This document shows positions 37,701-52,800 of a DNA stretch of 64,000 nt, piece by piece. The notes beneath the pieces were generated by a model. That model saw nothing but the letters and a program-made list of their open reading frames with translations. It was not told where the DNA came from and searched no databases. Positions within the stretch are counted from its first letter, which is position 1; the number at the start of each line of letters is the position of its first letter. This DNA comes from Lysobacter capsici (lineage in GTDB: Bacteria > Pseudomonadota > Gammaproteobacteria > Xanthomonadales > Xanthomonadaceae), in NCBI RefSeq assembly GCF_014779555.2, contig NZ_CP094357.1:3038001-3102000 (forward strand), read 5' to 3'. The translations under genes were made by a program, and so were the position numbers.

Positions 37701-37890
37701 GCGTGCAGCGCGTCGGCATCGACGACAGCTTCTTCGACCTGGGCGGACACTCGCTGCTGGCGATTCGCCTGATCGGCCTGATCCGCGCGCGCCTGCAACT
37801 GGAACTGCCGATCCGCGCGCTGTTCGAACACCCCAGCGTGGCCGCGCTGGCGCCGCATCTGGACCGCAACCGCGCGCGCCGGCCGGCGTT
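34754..37890 (+). other. Module 8: C(DCL) - A(specificity uncertain, Glu by analogy) - T
   Basis: C spans about 34769-36060 with HHILLDG at residue 144; it accepts the D-residue from module 7 across the protein boundary. A spans about 36070-37620. The specificity residues read D-V-W-H-I-G-S-I-G. This resembles the Ser family (DVWH) but loses its last defining positions, and I do not know this exact code. WAP-8294A2 and lysocin carry L-Glu here. The T-domain Ser is at residue 1000 (37751, LGGHSLL). No E domain, so an L-residue, and the next C is LCL-type. Confidence 0.72.
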
Positions 37891-40800
37891 GACGGCGCAA
37901 CAGCGTCCGCGGGATCTGCCGCTTTCGTTCGCGCAATACCGGCTGTGGTTCCTGCATCAGCTCGAAGGGCCCAGCGCGACCTACAACATCCCGCTGGCGC
38001 TTCGCCTGCACGGCCCGCTCGACCCGGACGCGATGCAGGCGGCGATCAACGACGTGGTGGCGCGCCACGAAAGCCTGCGCACGCTGTTTCCGGACAGCGA
38101 CACGCCGCGCCAGCACATCCTGGCCGCGCCCGGCGCCCACGACCGTCTCGACGACCAAGCCGCGTTCGTGGCGCTGGAAACCGTCGACACCGATGCAGAC
38201 GCCTTGGACGCCGACCTGCGCCGGGCCGCGGCTTACGCCTTCGATCTGAGCTGCGAACTGCCGCTGCGCCCGACCTTGTTCCGGGTCGGCGCCGATGACC
38301 ACGTGCTGCTGCTGTTGCTGCACCACATCGCAGGCGACGGCGCCTCGCTGGCGCCGCTGGCGCGCGACCTGTCGCAGGCTTATGCCGCGCGCCTGATGGG
38401 AGCGGTGCCGGCCTGGGCGCCGCTGCCGGTGCAATACGCCGACTACACCTTGTGGCAGCGGCAACTGATGGGCCGCGAGGACGACAACGACAGCCTGCTG
38501 CGCCAGCAGATCGACTACTGGAAGCAACGCTTGGCCGATCTGCCCGAACAACTGCCGCTGCCGACGGACCGGCCGCGTCCGGGCACCACCAGCTATCGCG
38601 GCCGCACCGCGCATTTCGAGTTCGACACCGCGCTGCACCGCCGACTGCTGACGCTGAGCCAGCGTCACGGCGCGACCTTGTTCATGGTGCTGCAGGCCGC
38701 GGTCGCCGCCTTGCTGACCCGCATGGGTTCGGGCACCGACATTCCGCTCGGCGCGCCGGTGGCCGGCCGCACCGACGCCGCGCTCGAGGATCTGGTCGGC
38801 CTGTTCCTCAACACCCTGGTGCTGCGCGTCGACTCCTCCGGCGATCCCAGCTTCGCCGCCTTGCTGGCGCGCGTGCGCGACACCGATCTGGCCGCCTACG
38901 AGCATCAGGACCTGCCGTTCGAGCAGTTGGTGGAAACCCTCAATCCGGTGCGTTCGCTGTCCTATCACCCGCTGTTCCAGGTGATGGTGGTGCTGCAGAA
39001 CATGAGCGTCGGCGAGCTGCGCCTGCCCGGCCTGCGTTGCCAGGCGCATGCGCTGGAAACCGACGTGGTCAAGTTCGACCTCAACTTCGCGTTCTCCGAG
39101 CGCACCTTGGCCGACGGCGCGCCCGACGGCCTGCAAGGCGCGATCGAATACGCGACCGACCTGTTCGACGAAGCCAGCGTACACACGCTGTGGCGACGCT
39201 TCGAGCGGCTGCTGCACGCGGTCGCCGAAGACGCCGAGCGCAGCATCGGCGCGATCGAGTTGATGGACGCGGGCGAGCGGCAGTGCCTGCTGCACGACTG
39301 GAACGCCACCGAACACAGCGTGGTCGAAGCGACCTTGCCGTCGCTGTTCGAGGCCCAGGTCGCGCGCACGCCGTCGGCGCTGGCGGCGATTTACCAGGAG
39401 CAACCGGGCCAGGAGCAGCGTCTCGGCTTCGATGCGCTCAATCAACGCGCCAACCGCTTGGCCAATGTGTTGATCGCCGAAGGCGCGGGCCCCGAGCGGG
39501 TGGTGGCGATCGCGCTGCCGCCGTCGCTGGACCTGCTGGTCGCCCTGCTCGCCACGCTCAAGGCCGGCGCGGCGTATCTGCCGCTGGATCTGGGCAATCC
39601 GGGCGAGCGGCTGGCGATGATGCTCGACGACGCCAGGCCGGTGCGCGTGCTCACTCGCGAAGCCTTCGCCCACCTGCTGCCCGCGCACGCGCCGCTGTGC
39701 CGGCTCGACGATCCGGCGCTGCAATCGCGCCTGGCGCGCAGCAGCGCCGCCAATCCCACCGACGCCGACCGGCTGCGGCCGCTGAAGCTGCTGCATCCGG
39801 CCTATGTGATCTACACCTCCGGTTCCACCGGAAAGCCCAAGGGGGTGACGGTCGCGCACCGTTCGGCCGCGCATTACTTCGCCTGGTGCCGGCACGCCTA
39901 CTTCGGCGCGAGCGACGGTAACGGCAATGGTTCGGCGACCACGCTGTCGGCCGCGTTCGACGGCAGCGTCACCGTGCTGTTCGCTCCGTTGCTGGCGGGT
40001 CAGCCGCTGACGCTGATCGAGACCGACAAGGAATTCGCCGGCCTCCTGGCCCGGCAACCGGCCGGCGGCTATGAACTGCTCAAGCTGACCCCGGCGCATT
40101 TGAAACTGCTCAACGCCACCCTGGAACCTGGCGCGCCGTCGCCCGCGCGCGCCCTGCTGCTCGGCGGCGAAGCGCTGGTGCCGGCCGACCTCGCCTATTG
40201 GCAGCAGCGTTATCCGGACGTGCGCCTGATCAACGAATACGGCCCGACCGAGGCCACGGTCGGCTGCAGCACCTACGAAGTCGATGCCGACATGCGCGAG
40301 GCCACCGCGGTGTCGATCGGCCGGCCGATCTGGAACGCGCGGCTGTACGTGCTCGACGAGCGACTGCGGCCGCAGCCGTGCGGCGTGGCCGGCGAGCTGT
40401 ACATCGCCGGCGCCGGCCTGGCGCGCGGTTATCTCAATCGTCCCGGTCTGAGTGCCGAACGCTTCGTCGCCGACCCCTTCGTCGACGGCGAGCGCATGTA
40501 CCGCACCGGCGATCTCGCCCGCTGGCGCGCCGACGGTCGCCTGGATTACCTGGGCCGCATCGACCATCAGGTCAAGATCCGCGGCTACCGCATCGAACTG
40601 GGCGAAATCGAAGCGGCCTTGGCGCAGGATGGCTTCGCCCACAATGCGGTGATCGCGCGCGAGGACCACGCCGGTCAGAAACAGCTGGTCGCGTATATCG
40701 CGATCGCCGGCTCCGCTGCCGACGACTTCGATCCGGCCGCTTTGCGCGCGCGGCTGGGCAAGCGCTTGCCCGACTACATGGTCCCGGCCGCCTTCGTCGT

Positions 40801-43800
40801 CCTCGACGAACTGCCGCTCACCGGCAACGGCAAGCTCGACCGCAAGGCATTGCCGGCGCCGCAACTGCGCAGCGTCGGCGAGCGCGCGCCGCGCAATGCC
40901 GCCGAAACCCTGCTGTGCGAACTGTTCGCCGACATCCTGCACCTGCCGCGGGTGAGCATCGACGACAACTTCTTCGCGCTCGGCGGCGACAGCATCGGCT
41001 CGACCCAGTTGGTCGGCCGCCTGCGCCGCGCCGGTTGGTCGGTCAGCGTGCGCACCGTGTTCGAACACCAGAGCCCGGAAGCGCTGGCGCAAGTCATGCG
41101 GCCGCTGGCCGAGACGGTCAAGACGACGTTGGAAGCGGCGGTCGGCGAACTGCCGGCCACGCCGATCATGCACTGGTTCCTCGAACAGGGCGGCCCGCTG
41201 CAGCAGTACCATCAGTCGGTGCTGCTGCAACTACCGGCCCTGCGCGAAGCCGATCTGCTCGCGGCCTTGCAGGCGGTGCTCGATCACCACGATGCCTTGC
41301 GCCTGCAACTGACGCCGCAGCAACGCTGGAACCTGCGCGCCGCCGGCGCGGTGCGCGCCAGCGACTGCCTGGCGCGCATCGAGACCGGCGATTGGGCCGC
41401 GGACAAGCGCGCATTCGAAGCGCGCATGCACGAACGCGCCAACGCCGCCGCGGCCGCGCTGGACCCGCGCAGCGGCCGCATGCTGCAAGCGCTGTGGTTC
41501 GATTACCAGGATCAACCGCTGTTGCTGGTGCAGATCCATCATCTGGCCATCGACGGCATTTCCTGGCGCATCCTGCTGCAGGACCTCAAGGACGCCGCCG
41601 CCGCGATTGCCGCCGGGCGCCCCGTCGTGCTGCCCGCGGTGGCGACGCCGCTGCGTCACTGGGCCTTGCAATTGCCGCAAGCCGCCGCGCAACGCGCGCA
41701 CGAGTTGCCGCTGTGGCAATCGATGCTCGCCGGCCCCGATCCGGCGATCGGCGCACGCGCGCTCGACCCCGCGCGCGACACCGTGGCCACGCGCCGCAGC
41801 CTCAACCTCAGCCTGGACAGCGAGATCACCCGTTGCCTGCTGACCCGCGCGCCCGAGGCCATTCATGGCCGCATCAACGACGTGCTGCTCACCGGCTTCG
41901 CCCTGGCGCTGCGCAATTGGCGCGCGCGGCGCGGCCTGGGCGATCCGGCCAGCGTCCGCTTCGAACTGGAAGGCCACGGGCGCGAGGAGATCGTGGCCGG
42001 CGCCGAGCTGTCGCATACCCTGGGCTGGTTCACCAGCCTGTTCCCGGTGCAGCTGGATCTGGGCGCACTGGATCGCGACGGCATCGATGCGAACGCCGCC
42101 TTGCACGATGAGCGCGCGCTCGCGGCTTGCCTCAAGCAGGTCAAGGAACAACTGCGCCGCCTGCCCGACCAGGGCGTCGGCTACGGCCTGCTGCGTTATC
42201 TGCACGAACCCAGCCGACAGGCACTGGCCGAGCACGCGCCGCCGCAGATCGCCTTCAACTATCTGGGACGCTTCGGCGCCGGCGATGCGGGCGCGGATTG
42301 GGGCGCGACGGACCTCGTCGCGGTGCAGGCCGGCGATCATCCCGAACGGCCGCTGTCGCACACTCTTCAGCTCAATGCGATCACCCTGGACGGCGCTGCC
42401 GGACCGGTGTTGAACGCGACCTGGAACTGGGCCGGCGAGTTGCTGGATGAGCGCGACGTGCGCGAACTGGCCGAAGACTGGCACGCGGCCTTGCGCGCCA
42501 TCGCCGACTACGCCTCGCGCACCGAGCGCGATGCGTTCACCGCCTCCGACCTGCCGCTGGTCGCGCTCGAACAGACCCAGATCGAGCGCATCGAAGCCGC
42601 GCAGCCGGCGCTGGCCGACATCCTGCCGCTGTCGCCGCTGCAGCACGGTTTCCTGTTCCATGCCTTGTACGACGAACGGGCGCACGACAACTACATGATG
42701 CAAGTGGTGCTGCGCTTCGACGGCCGCTTGCGCGGCGATGCGCTGCGCAAGGCCGCCGACACGCTGCTGCAACGCCACGCCAATCTGCGCGCGGCCTTCG
42801 TGCACGAAGGCCTGGGCGAAGCGGTCCAGGTTATCGCACGCAGCTTGGACGCGCCCTGGCGCGAACTGGACCTGGACGAGGACGGTTTCGCCGAACTGCT
42901 GCGCGAGGATCAACAGCAACGCTTCAACCTGAGCCAGGCGCCGTTGCTGCGTTTCACCCTGGTGCATACCGCGTCCGAGCAGCATTACCTGGTATTCACC
43001 AGCCACCACATCCTGCTCGACGGCTGGTCCACGCCGATCCTGATCCAGGAATTGCTGACGTTGTACGCGCAGGGCGAACACGCCGCGCTGCCGCGGGTCA
43101 CCCCGTATCGCGACTACCTGCGTTGGCTGGCGAGCCGCGACAAGCCGGCCGCGTTGGCGGCCTGGCGCGAGGCGCTGGACGGGCTGGAGGAACCGAGCCG
43201 GATCGGCGCGGCGAACACCGCCGCGAGCACGCCCGAACTGCTGCGCTACCACCTGCCGCAAAGCCTCAGCGCGCGTCTGCTCGAACAGGCGCGCCAGTGC
43301 GGCGTCACCCTCAACACCGTGATCCAGGCGGCCTGGGGCATCCTGCTCGCGCGTCTGCTGCGTCGCGACGACGTGGTGTTCGGCATCACCTTCGCCGACC
43401 GTCCGGCCGAACTGGCCGGCAGCGAACAGATGGTCGGCCTGCTGATCAACACCTTGCCGCTGCGCCTGCGCCTGCACGCCGCCGAGTCCTTGCACGACTT
43501 GCTGCGGCGTCTGCAACGGCAGCAATCGGCGCTGCTCGAACACAGCCACCTCGGCTTGAGCGAGATCCAGCGCCTGGCCGGCCTGGGCGAGTTGTTCGAC
43601 ACCCTGATGGTGTACGAGAGCTATCCCATCGACGAGGCCAGTCTGCAGGCCCAGTCGCAACAACTCAGCGTGGCCTTCCACAGCCACCACGGTGGCGACA
43701 CCTCGCACTATCCGCTGGGTCTGTCGGCGGTGCCCGGCGAACGCATCCGCCTGGGTTTCAGCTATCGCAGCGATGTGTACACACCCGCACAAGTCGAACG

Positions 43801-46800
43801 CCTGGCCGACAGCTATACCCGCATCCTGGAAGCGTTCGCCGAGCAGCCGCAATGCAGCCTGGCGCAACTCGACGTGCTGCCCGCGCTGGAACGCCAGCGC
43901 CTGCTGCGCGACTGGAACGACCGCGCCCTGCCCGTCGCCGCGCTGGATCTGGCGACGGTGCTGGAACAGCAAGCCGCGCGCAGCCCCGACGCGACCGCGC
44001 TGATCTTCGGCGAGCAACGGCTCAGCTACGCGCAATTGCATGAGCGCGCGCGCCGGCTCGCCGGCGTGCTGCGCGCGCGCGGCATCCGCGCCGAGGACCG
44101 CGTCGCGGTGGCGCTGCCGCGTTCGGCCGACCTGGTGGTCGCCCTGCTCGCCGTGCTCAAGGCTGGCGCGGCGTATCTGCCGCTGGACGTGGACTATCCG
44201 GCCGAACGTCTGGCCTATATGCACGACGACGCCGGTCCGGCGATCACGATCACCCGTCGCGACGCGATGCAGGCCGCGCCGGACAACGCATTGCTGCTCG
44301 ACGACGACGCGGTGCGCGAGGCCATCGACAGCGCGGTTGCGGACAGCGCGGCGGACGACAGCGCGCTGCGTCCCGAGTTGCGGCTGGATCACCCGGCCTA
44401 CGTGATCTACACCTCCGGCTCCACCGGCAAGCCCAAGGGCGTGGTGGTGAGCCATCGCCAGATCGTGCATTCGAATGCGGCGCGACTGGATTACTACGGA
44501 TCGGCGAACGGCGGCGCCCCCGAAAACATGCTGCTGCTGCCGTCGGTGGCCTTCGACGCATCGCTCGGCGCGATCCTGCATGCCTTGAGCAGCGGCGGCA
44601 CGCTGGTGTTGCCGGCGCCGGGACAGGAGCGAGAGCCGGCCGCGTTGGCCGAACTCGTGGCGCGGCACCAGGTACACGCCTGGCTCAGCGGACCGGCGCT
44701 GTATCGCGCGGTACTGGAGCAAGCGCAAGGCCGCTTGTCGACGCTGACGCGCGTGGTGCTGGGCGGCGAGTCCATCGCGGCCGCGCTGTTGCAGCAACAT
44801 CGCGCGCAGGCTTCGGCCGAGTGCGCGCTGTACAACGAATACGGCCCGACCGAGGCCAGCGTGTGGTCGAGCGTGGCGCGGCTGCGCTCGCAGCCTCGGC
44901 CGGAGGCCGATGCCGACGAACTCGCCAGCGAACTGACCTGCATCGGCGCGCCGATCGCCAATACCCGCCTGTACGTGCTGAGCCCGCAACTGCAACCGCA
45001 GCCGGTGGGCGTCGCCGGCGAGTTGTACATCGCCGGTGCCGGCCTGGCGCGCGGCTACCTCGGGCGCGCCGCGCTCAGCGCCGAACGTTTCGTCGCCGAT
45101 CCGTTCGCATCCGGCGAACGCATGTACCGCAGCGGCGATCTGGCGCGCTGGCGCGAAGACGGCCAGCTGGAATACCTCGGCCGCGACGACGGCCAAGTCA
45201 AACTGCGCGGCTTCCGCATCGAACTGGGCGAGATCGAAGCGGCCATCGCCGGCGCGGGTTACCCGCACAACGCGGTCGCGGTGCGCGAGGACCGCCCCGG
45301 CCAGCGCCAGTTGATCGCCTATCTGGTGACCCGCGCCGACGCGCTGGACGCCGATGCGCTGCGTCGCAACCTCGCCGGCAACCTGCCCGAACACATGGTG
45401 CCGGTCGCCTATGTCGCGCTGGACGCTTTGCCGCTCACCCCCAACGGCAAGCTGGACCGCCAGGCCTTGCCCGCGCCGGAAGCCAGCGGCGACATCCGCC
45501 TGCCGCGCACGGCGCTGGAACAGACCCTGTGCGATTTGTTCGCCGCGGTGCTGGGCCTGGACCGGGTCGGCATCGACGACAGTTTCTTCGCCCTGGGCGG
45601 CGACAGCATCAGCTCGATCCAGTTGGTCGGACGCGCGCGCCAGGCCGGTTTTCGCTTCAGCGCGCGCGATGTGTTCCAGCACCCGAGCGTGCAGGCGCTC
45701 GCGCGCGTCGCCGCCACCAGCGAACCCGTCGACGCGTTGCCGCAACAGGCGCCGACCGGCGTCCTGCCGGCCACGCCGATCATGCAATGGCTGCTGGAGC
45801 GCGAGGGCCCGTACCAGCACTTCTGCCAGACCATGCTGCTGCAAGTGCCGAAACTGCGGCGCGAGCCCTTGCAGGCCGCGTTGCAGGACCTGATCGAACA
45901 CCACCATGCGCTGCGCATGCGTCTGCGCGATGGCTCGGCCGGGATCGACTCGTTCGAAATCGGCGAGCCCGGCAGCGTGCGCGCGGCCGACTGTCTGGAA
46001 TCGGTGCCGCTGCACGGCCTGTCCGCCGATGCGCGCGAGCGTCGCATGCACGAGGCCATGCTCGCGGCGCAACTGCGGTTGTCTCCGGCCGAGGGACGCA
46101 TGCTGCAAGCGGTGTGGTTCGACGACGGCGTGGATTCGCGCCTGTTCCTCGCCTTGCACCATCTGGTGGTGGACGGCGTGTCCTGGCGCATCCTCGTGCC
46201 AGATCTGCAGGCGGCGTGGGAGGCGCGCGCCGCCGGCGCCGCGCCCGATCTCGCGCCGGTGCCGACCTCGTTCCGCCATTGGGCTCTCGCCCTGCCCGCG
46301 GCCGCCGCCGTGCGCATCGAGGAACTGCCGTTCTGGCAGGCGATGCAGCAAGGCGAAGATCCGCCGCTGAGCGCGCGGCCGCTCGATCCGGCGCGCGACA
46401 CGCTGTCGACCCAGCGCCATCTGTCGCTGCGGTTGGAACCGGAGGTGACGCGCCTGTTGCTGACCCGCGCGCCCGAACGCGTCCACGGCCGGATCAACGA
46501 CGTGCTGCTGTCGGCGTTCGCGCTGGCGGTCGCCGAGTGGCGCCGCCGCCACGGCCTGGGCGATGTCGAACAAGTGCGCTTCGACCTCGAAGGCCATGGC
46601 CGCGAAGCCCTGACCGGCAACGCGGAAGCCGACGGCATCGACATCAGCCGCACGGTCGGTTGGTTCACCAGCCAGTTCCCGCTGCAGCTGTCGCTCACCG
46701 GCATCGACCAGAGCGCGGCCGCGCACGGCGGCACCGCGCTGGATTCCACGCTCAAATCGGTCAAGGAGCAATTGCGCGCCCTGCCCGACAACGGCATCGG

Positions 46801-49800
46801 TTACGGCTTGTTGCGTTATCACCACGCGGACGGCCGCGCCGCGCTCGGCGGCCACGCCGCCGCGCAGATCGGCTTCAACTATCTGGGCCGTTTCGCCATC
46901 GCCGAACAAGGCCAAAGTTCCTCCGACTGGACTCAAGCCCAGGCGGCCATTCCCGGCGCGGGCGAGGACGCGCCGCTGGTCCACGCGCTTTCGCTCAACG
47001 CCACCACCGAGGACCGCCGCGACGGTTCGGTGCTGTGCGCCAACTGGAGCTGGGCCGGCGAGTTGTTCGACGAGACCGCCGTCGGCGAACTCGCGCGGCT
47101 GTGGTTCGACCTGCTGCGGCAGATCGCGCGCAACGCCGCGCAGGACGAGCGCACGCTGTTCACGCCCTCGGACCTGCCGCTGATCGCGCTCGACCAGCAA
47201 CGCATCGAAGCCATCGAGGCGATTCAGCCGCCGCTGGCCGATATCCTGCCGCTGTCGCCGCTGCAGCATGGCCTGCTGTTCCACGCCCTCTACGACGACG
47301 GCGCGCCCGATGCCTATCTGGTGCAGCAGGTGTTCCGCTTCGAAGGCCGGCTGGACCCGACGGCGATGCAGACCGCCGCCGACCGCCTGCTCGAACGCCA
47401 CGCCAACCTGCGCGCGGCCTTCATTCACGACGGGCGCTCCAGCACGGTGCAAGCCATCGCCCGCGTGGTCAAGGCGCCGTGGCGTTTCGTGGAAACCGAT
47501 GAGGCCGGCCTGCAGACGCTGTTGCTGCTGGACAAGCAGCAGCGCTTCGAACCGTCGCAGGCGCCGCAGCTGCGCTTCACCCTGGTACGTACCGCGGCGC
47601 AGCTGCATTACCTGGTGTTCACCAGCCACCACATCCTGCTCGACGGCTGGTCGATGCCGATCGTCCTGCGCGAATTGCTCGCGCTGTACCACGCGCGCGG
47701 CAGCGACGCCGCGCTGCCGCCGGCGCCGGCGTATCGCGACTACCTGGCCTGGATCGGCGCGCAGGATCGCGAAGCCGCGCGCGCGGCCTGGCGCGAGGAA
47801 CTGGCCGACCTGGACGAACCCACGCTGCTGGCGCCGCAGGCATCGGACGAACCGTCGATGCCGCTCACCCACCAACACCTGTTCTCGCGCGAGCTCACCC
47901 AGGCCCTCAACACCCAGGCGCGCCGCCATGGCCTGACCCTCAACACTTTGCTGCAGGCGGCCTGGGGCTTGTTGTTGGCGCAGTACACCGGGCGCCACGA
48001 CGTCGTGTTCGGCATCACCGTGTCCGGCCGCCCGCCCGAAGTGGCCGGCGTGGAGCGCATGGTCGGCCTGCTGATCAACACCTTGCCGCTGCGCCTGCGC
48101 ATCCGGCCCGAGCAAACGCTCGGAGCCTGGCTGGACGACCTGCAGGCGCGTCAGGCGCGGCTGCTCAACGAGCAGTTCCTGGACCTTCCGCAGATCCTGC
48201 GCGACAGCGGGCACGCCACGCTGTTCGACACCTTGATGGTGTACGAGAACTATCCGCTGGACCCGAACGACCGCCGCGCGCTGGAAGCCGACAGCGAACT
48301 GCGCATCGGCATGGCCGAGGGCCACGGCGGCGACCTGTCGCACTACCCGCTCAGCCTGTCGCTGCTGCCGGGCGAGCGCCTGCGCCTGGATTTCAGCTAT
48401 CGGCCCGACGTGTTCTCGCTGGCCGATCTGGAAGCGCAGATCCGCCGCTACGCGCGCCTGCTCGAAATCCTGGCCGGCGATCTGAGCCTGCCGATCGGTC
48501 GTCTGGACCTGCTCGAAGCCGGCGAACGCACACGCCTGCTGCAAGCCAGCGGCGCGGACCTGCGCGCACTGCCGCCCGGCGGCCTGCACGATCTGTTCGC
48601 GCAAACCGCCGCCAGCACGCCGCGGGCCACCGCCTTGGTCTGCAACGGGCAACAGCTGGATTTCGCCGAGCTCGACGCCCGCGCCAACCGCCTGGCCCAT
48701 GTGCTGATCGCCCGCGGCATCGGCGCCGAGGACCGGGTCGCGCTGGCGCTGTTGCGCACGCCGGACATGATCGTGGCGCTGATGGCCGTGCTCAAGGCCG
48801 GCGCCGCCTATCTGCCGTTGGATATCGAGCAGCCCGCCGAGCGTCTGCACGAAATCCTCGACGATGCCCTGCCCGCCGTGGTGATCGGCACCGGCGCCGG
48901 CACGCGCTCGCTGACCCAGGACGATCGCGGCCGCGAACTGCCCTTGCTGATGCTCGACAGCGCCGACACCCGCGATCTGCTCGCCGCGGCGCCCGAACAC
49001 GCGCCCAGCGACGCCGATCGCCGCCGGCCGTGGTCGCCGCAGCATCCGGCGTACGTCATCTACACCTCCGGCTCCACCGGCAAGCCCAAGGGCGTGGTGA
49101 TCGCCCACGGTTCGCTCGCCAATCTCTATCACCATCACAAGCAGATCCTGATCGATCGCGAGGCCGCCTTCGCCGGCGGCGCGCGCCTGCGTTTCGCTTT
49201 GACCGCATCGATGGTGTTCGACACCTCGATCGAGGCCCTGCTGTGGATGGCCGCGGGCCACGAGCTGCACCTGATCGACGAACAAGTGCGCAAGGACAGC
49301 CAATGGCTGGTCGACTACGTGGTCGAGCACGGCATCCATGCGATGGACGTGACGCCCTCGTTGTTCGAAGTGCTGTTGCAGGACGGACTGCTGGAACGCG
49401 ACGACAGCGAACTGTGTTGCGTGATGCTCGGCGGCGAAGCCGTCAGCGAGGCGCAGTGGCGCACGCTCGGCGAATCGCCGCGGGTGCGCGGCTACAACCT
49501 CTACGGCCCGACCGAGTGCACCGTCGACGCCTGCTTCGCGAGCATCGACCCCGACAGCCGCCCCGCCATCGGCGCGCCGCTGTGGAACAGCCGTGCCTAT
49601 GTGCTCGATGCGCGTCTGCAACCGCTGCCGGTCGGCGTCGCCGGCGAGCTGTACCTGGCCGGCGCGTTCCTGGCGCGCGGCTATCTCGATCGTCCGGCCT
49701 TGAACGCGGAACGTTTCGTGGCCGACCCGTTCGCCCATGGCGAGCGCATGTACCGCAGCGGCGATCTGGCGCGCTGGCGCAGCGACGGCCAGCTGGAATA

Positions 49801-52800
49801 TCTGGGCCGTGGCGACAATCAGGTCAAGATCCGCGGCCACCGCATCGAACTGGGCGAGATTGAAGCCCGGATCAGCCAAGCCGGTTACAGCCAGAACACG
49901 GTGCTGGTGCGCGATGATCAGCCGGGCCGCAAGCAACTGGTCGCCTATATCGCCGCGGCCGATGCCGCCGATCTGGACGCGCTGCGCCGGCAACTGGCCG
50001 CGCAACTGCCCGACTACATGGTGCCGGCGGCGTTCGTGCGCCTGCCGCGGTTGCCGTTGAGCATCAGCGGCAAGCTCGATCGCAAGGCGCTGCCGGCGCC
50101 GGACTTCGCCTCGGTCAGCGTGCGCGCGCCCCGCGACGCGAAGGAGCAGCTGTTCTGCACGCTGGTCGCCGAAGTCCTGGGTCTGGAGCGGGTCGGCATC
50201 GACGACAACTTCTTCACCCTGGGCGGCGACAGCATCAGTTCGATCCAATTGGTCAGCCGCGCGCGCAAGCAAGGCCTGGTGATCACCGCGCGCGACGTGT
50301 TCCGTCAGCAGACGGTCGAGGTGCTCGCGGCCTCGGCCGCGCCGCTGCCGCGCACCGCCGCCGCGCCGCTGGAGGCGCCGACCGGAACGCTGCCGGCCAC
50401 GCCGATCATGCACTGGCTGCTGGATCAACCCGAACTCGCCGAGTCCTTCAATCAGTCGATGACCCTGCCGCTGGGCCTGGCCCATGCGCAGGGAGAAGCG
50501 CTGACCCAGGCGCTGCAGGATCTGCTCGATCATCACCATGCGCTGCGACTGCGCCTGGATCCCGGACGGCAACTGCGGATCGTGCCGCAAGGCGCGGTGC
50601 GCGCGCAGGATTGCCTGCGTCGGGTGTCGCTGGTCGGTCTCGACGCTGCGGAGCGCCAACAAGTCATCGAGGACGCGCAGCGAACCGCCCGCCAGCAGCT
50701 CGCACCCGCTGAAGGCCGGATGCTGCAGGCCGTTTGCTTCGTCGACGAGCAAGACGCGCAGCTGCTGCTGACGATCCATCACTTGGCCGTGGACGGCGTG
50801 TCCTGGCGCATCCTGCTGCCGGACTTGCAGACCGCGTTGGACGCGCGCGCGCGCGGCCTCGCGCCGCGCCTGGAAACCGCCGCGACCTCGCTGCGCCACT
50901 GGGCGATGCAACTGCCGGCCATCGCCAATACCCGCCGCGGCGAACTGCCGCTATGGCAATCGATGTTCGCCGGCGACGATCCGGCCTTGAGCGAACGGGC
51001 GCTCGATCCCCGCCGCGACATCGGCGCCACCCAGCGCACCCTGAGCTTGCGCCTGGACACGCAGACCACGCAGCAACTGCTGACCCTGGCGCCAACCCAG
51101 ATCCACGGCCGCATCAACGACGTGCTGTTGACCGCGTTTGCGCTGGCGCTGATCGATTGGCGTCAGCAACGGCTCGGCGTGACCAATGCCTCGCTGCGTT
51201 TCGATCTGGAAGGCCATGGCCGCGAAGCCATCCTCGAGGGCGCCGACCTGTCCCATACCGTGGGCTGGTTCACCAGCGAATTCCCGCTGCAACTCGACCT
51301 GGCCGGACTGAATCTGGACGAGGCGATGCGCGGCGGCCCCGCGCTCGAACACGCGCTCAAGCGGGTCAAGGAACAACTGCGCCGACTGCCCGACAACGGC
51401 ATCGGTTACAGCCTGCTGCGCTATCTCGACGAGCACGGTCGCGAGGCCCTCGCCGCGCAGCCGTCGCGTCAGATCGGCTTCAATTACCTCGGCCGCCTGC
51501 AGGCGGTCGACGAAGCCGGCGACGACGACCGTCCGCTCGACGCTCCGCGATCCGAAGCGCCGCACGGCGACGATGCGACCTGGCCGCTGTGGCATCTGCT
51601 CGGCCTGGACGCGGTGACCATCGACCACGCCTCCGGCCCGATGCTGCACGCCACCTGGAACTGGGCCGGCGAACTGTTCGACGAGACGGCGATCGGCGCA
51701 CTCGCGCAACGCTGGTTCGAACTGCTGCGCTGCATCGCCGAGCGCGCCACCCATGCCAAACCCGGGTTCACTCCGTCGGACCTGCCGCTGGTGAAGCTCG
51801 ATCAGGCCCAGATCGAAGCGATCGAGGCCAGCCAACCGCCGCTGGCCGAGATCCTGCCGCTGTCGCCGCTGCAGCATGGCCTGCTGTTCCACGCCATCTA
51901 CGACGAAGATTCGGTCGATGCCTATCTGGTCCAGGAGGTATACCGTTTCGACGGCCCGCTGGACGCCGCGATGCTGCAGACCGCGGCCGACCGCTTGCTG
52001 GAACGGCACGCCAACCTCAGCGCCTCGTTCGTGCATCAAGGCCTGCCCGAAGCGGTGCAGGTGATCCCGCTCAAGCCGAAGGCGCCGTGGCGCTTCGTCG
52101 AACGCGACGAGGCCGGCGTGCCCGCGCTGCTGCGCGAGGATCAACAGCGCTTCGACCCGTCGCAGGGGCCGCTGCTGCGTTTCCTGCTGGTGCGCACCGC
52201 GCCCGAATGCCATTACCTGGCGTTCACCAGCCATCACATGCTGCTCGACGGCTGGTCCTCGCCGATGGTGATGAAGGAACTGCTGAGCCTGTACTACGCG
52301 CGCGGCGATCGCTCGGCCCTGCCGTATGTGACGCCGTATCGCGAGTACCTGGCCTGGGTCGCCGCCCAGGATCGTCAGGCCGCGCGCGATACCTGGCGGC
52401 GCGAACTGGCCGATCTCGACGGCCCCACCCTGCTGGCGCCGCAGGCATCGCCCGAACCGGTGATGCCGCATACCCATCCGCACGATTTCTCGCGTGAGCT
52501 CACTCAGGCGGTGACCGCGCAGGCGCGTCGCCACGGCCTGACCATCAACACCCTGCTGCAGGCCGCATGGGGCCTGTTGCTGGCGCAGAGCACCGGACGT
52601 CAGGACATCGTCTTCGGCATCACCGTATCCGGCCGTCCGCCGGAACTGGCCGGCGTGGAGCGCATGGCCGGCCTGCTCATCAACACCTTGCCGTTGCGGC
52701 TGCCGATCGACCCGGCGCAGACCCTGGGCGACTGGCTGGCCGCGCTGCAGGACCGCCAGGCGCAATTGCTGGACGCGCAGCATCTGGGGCTCAGTCAGAT

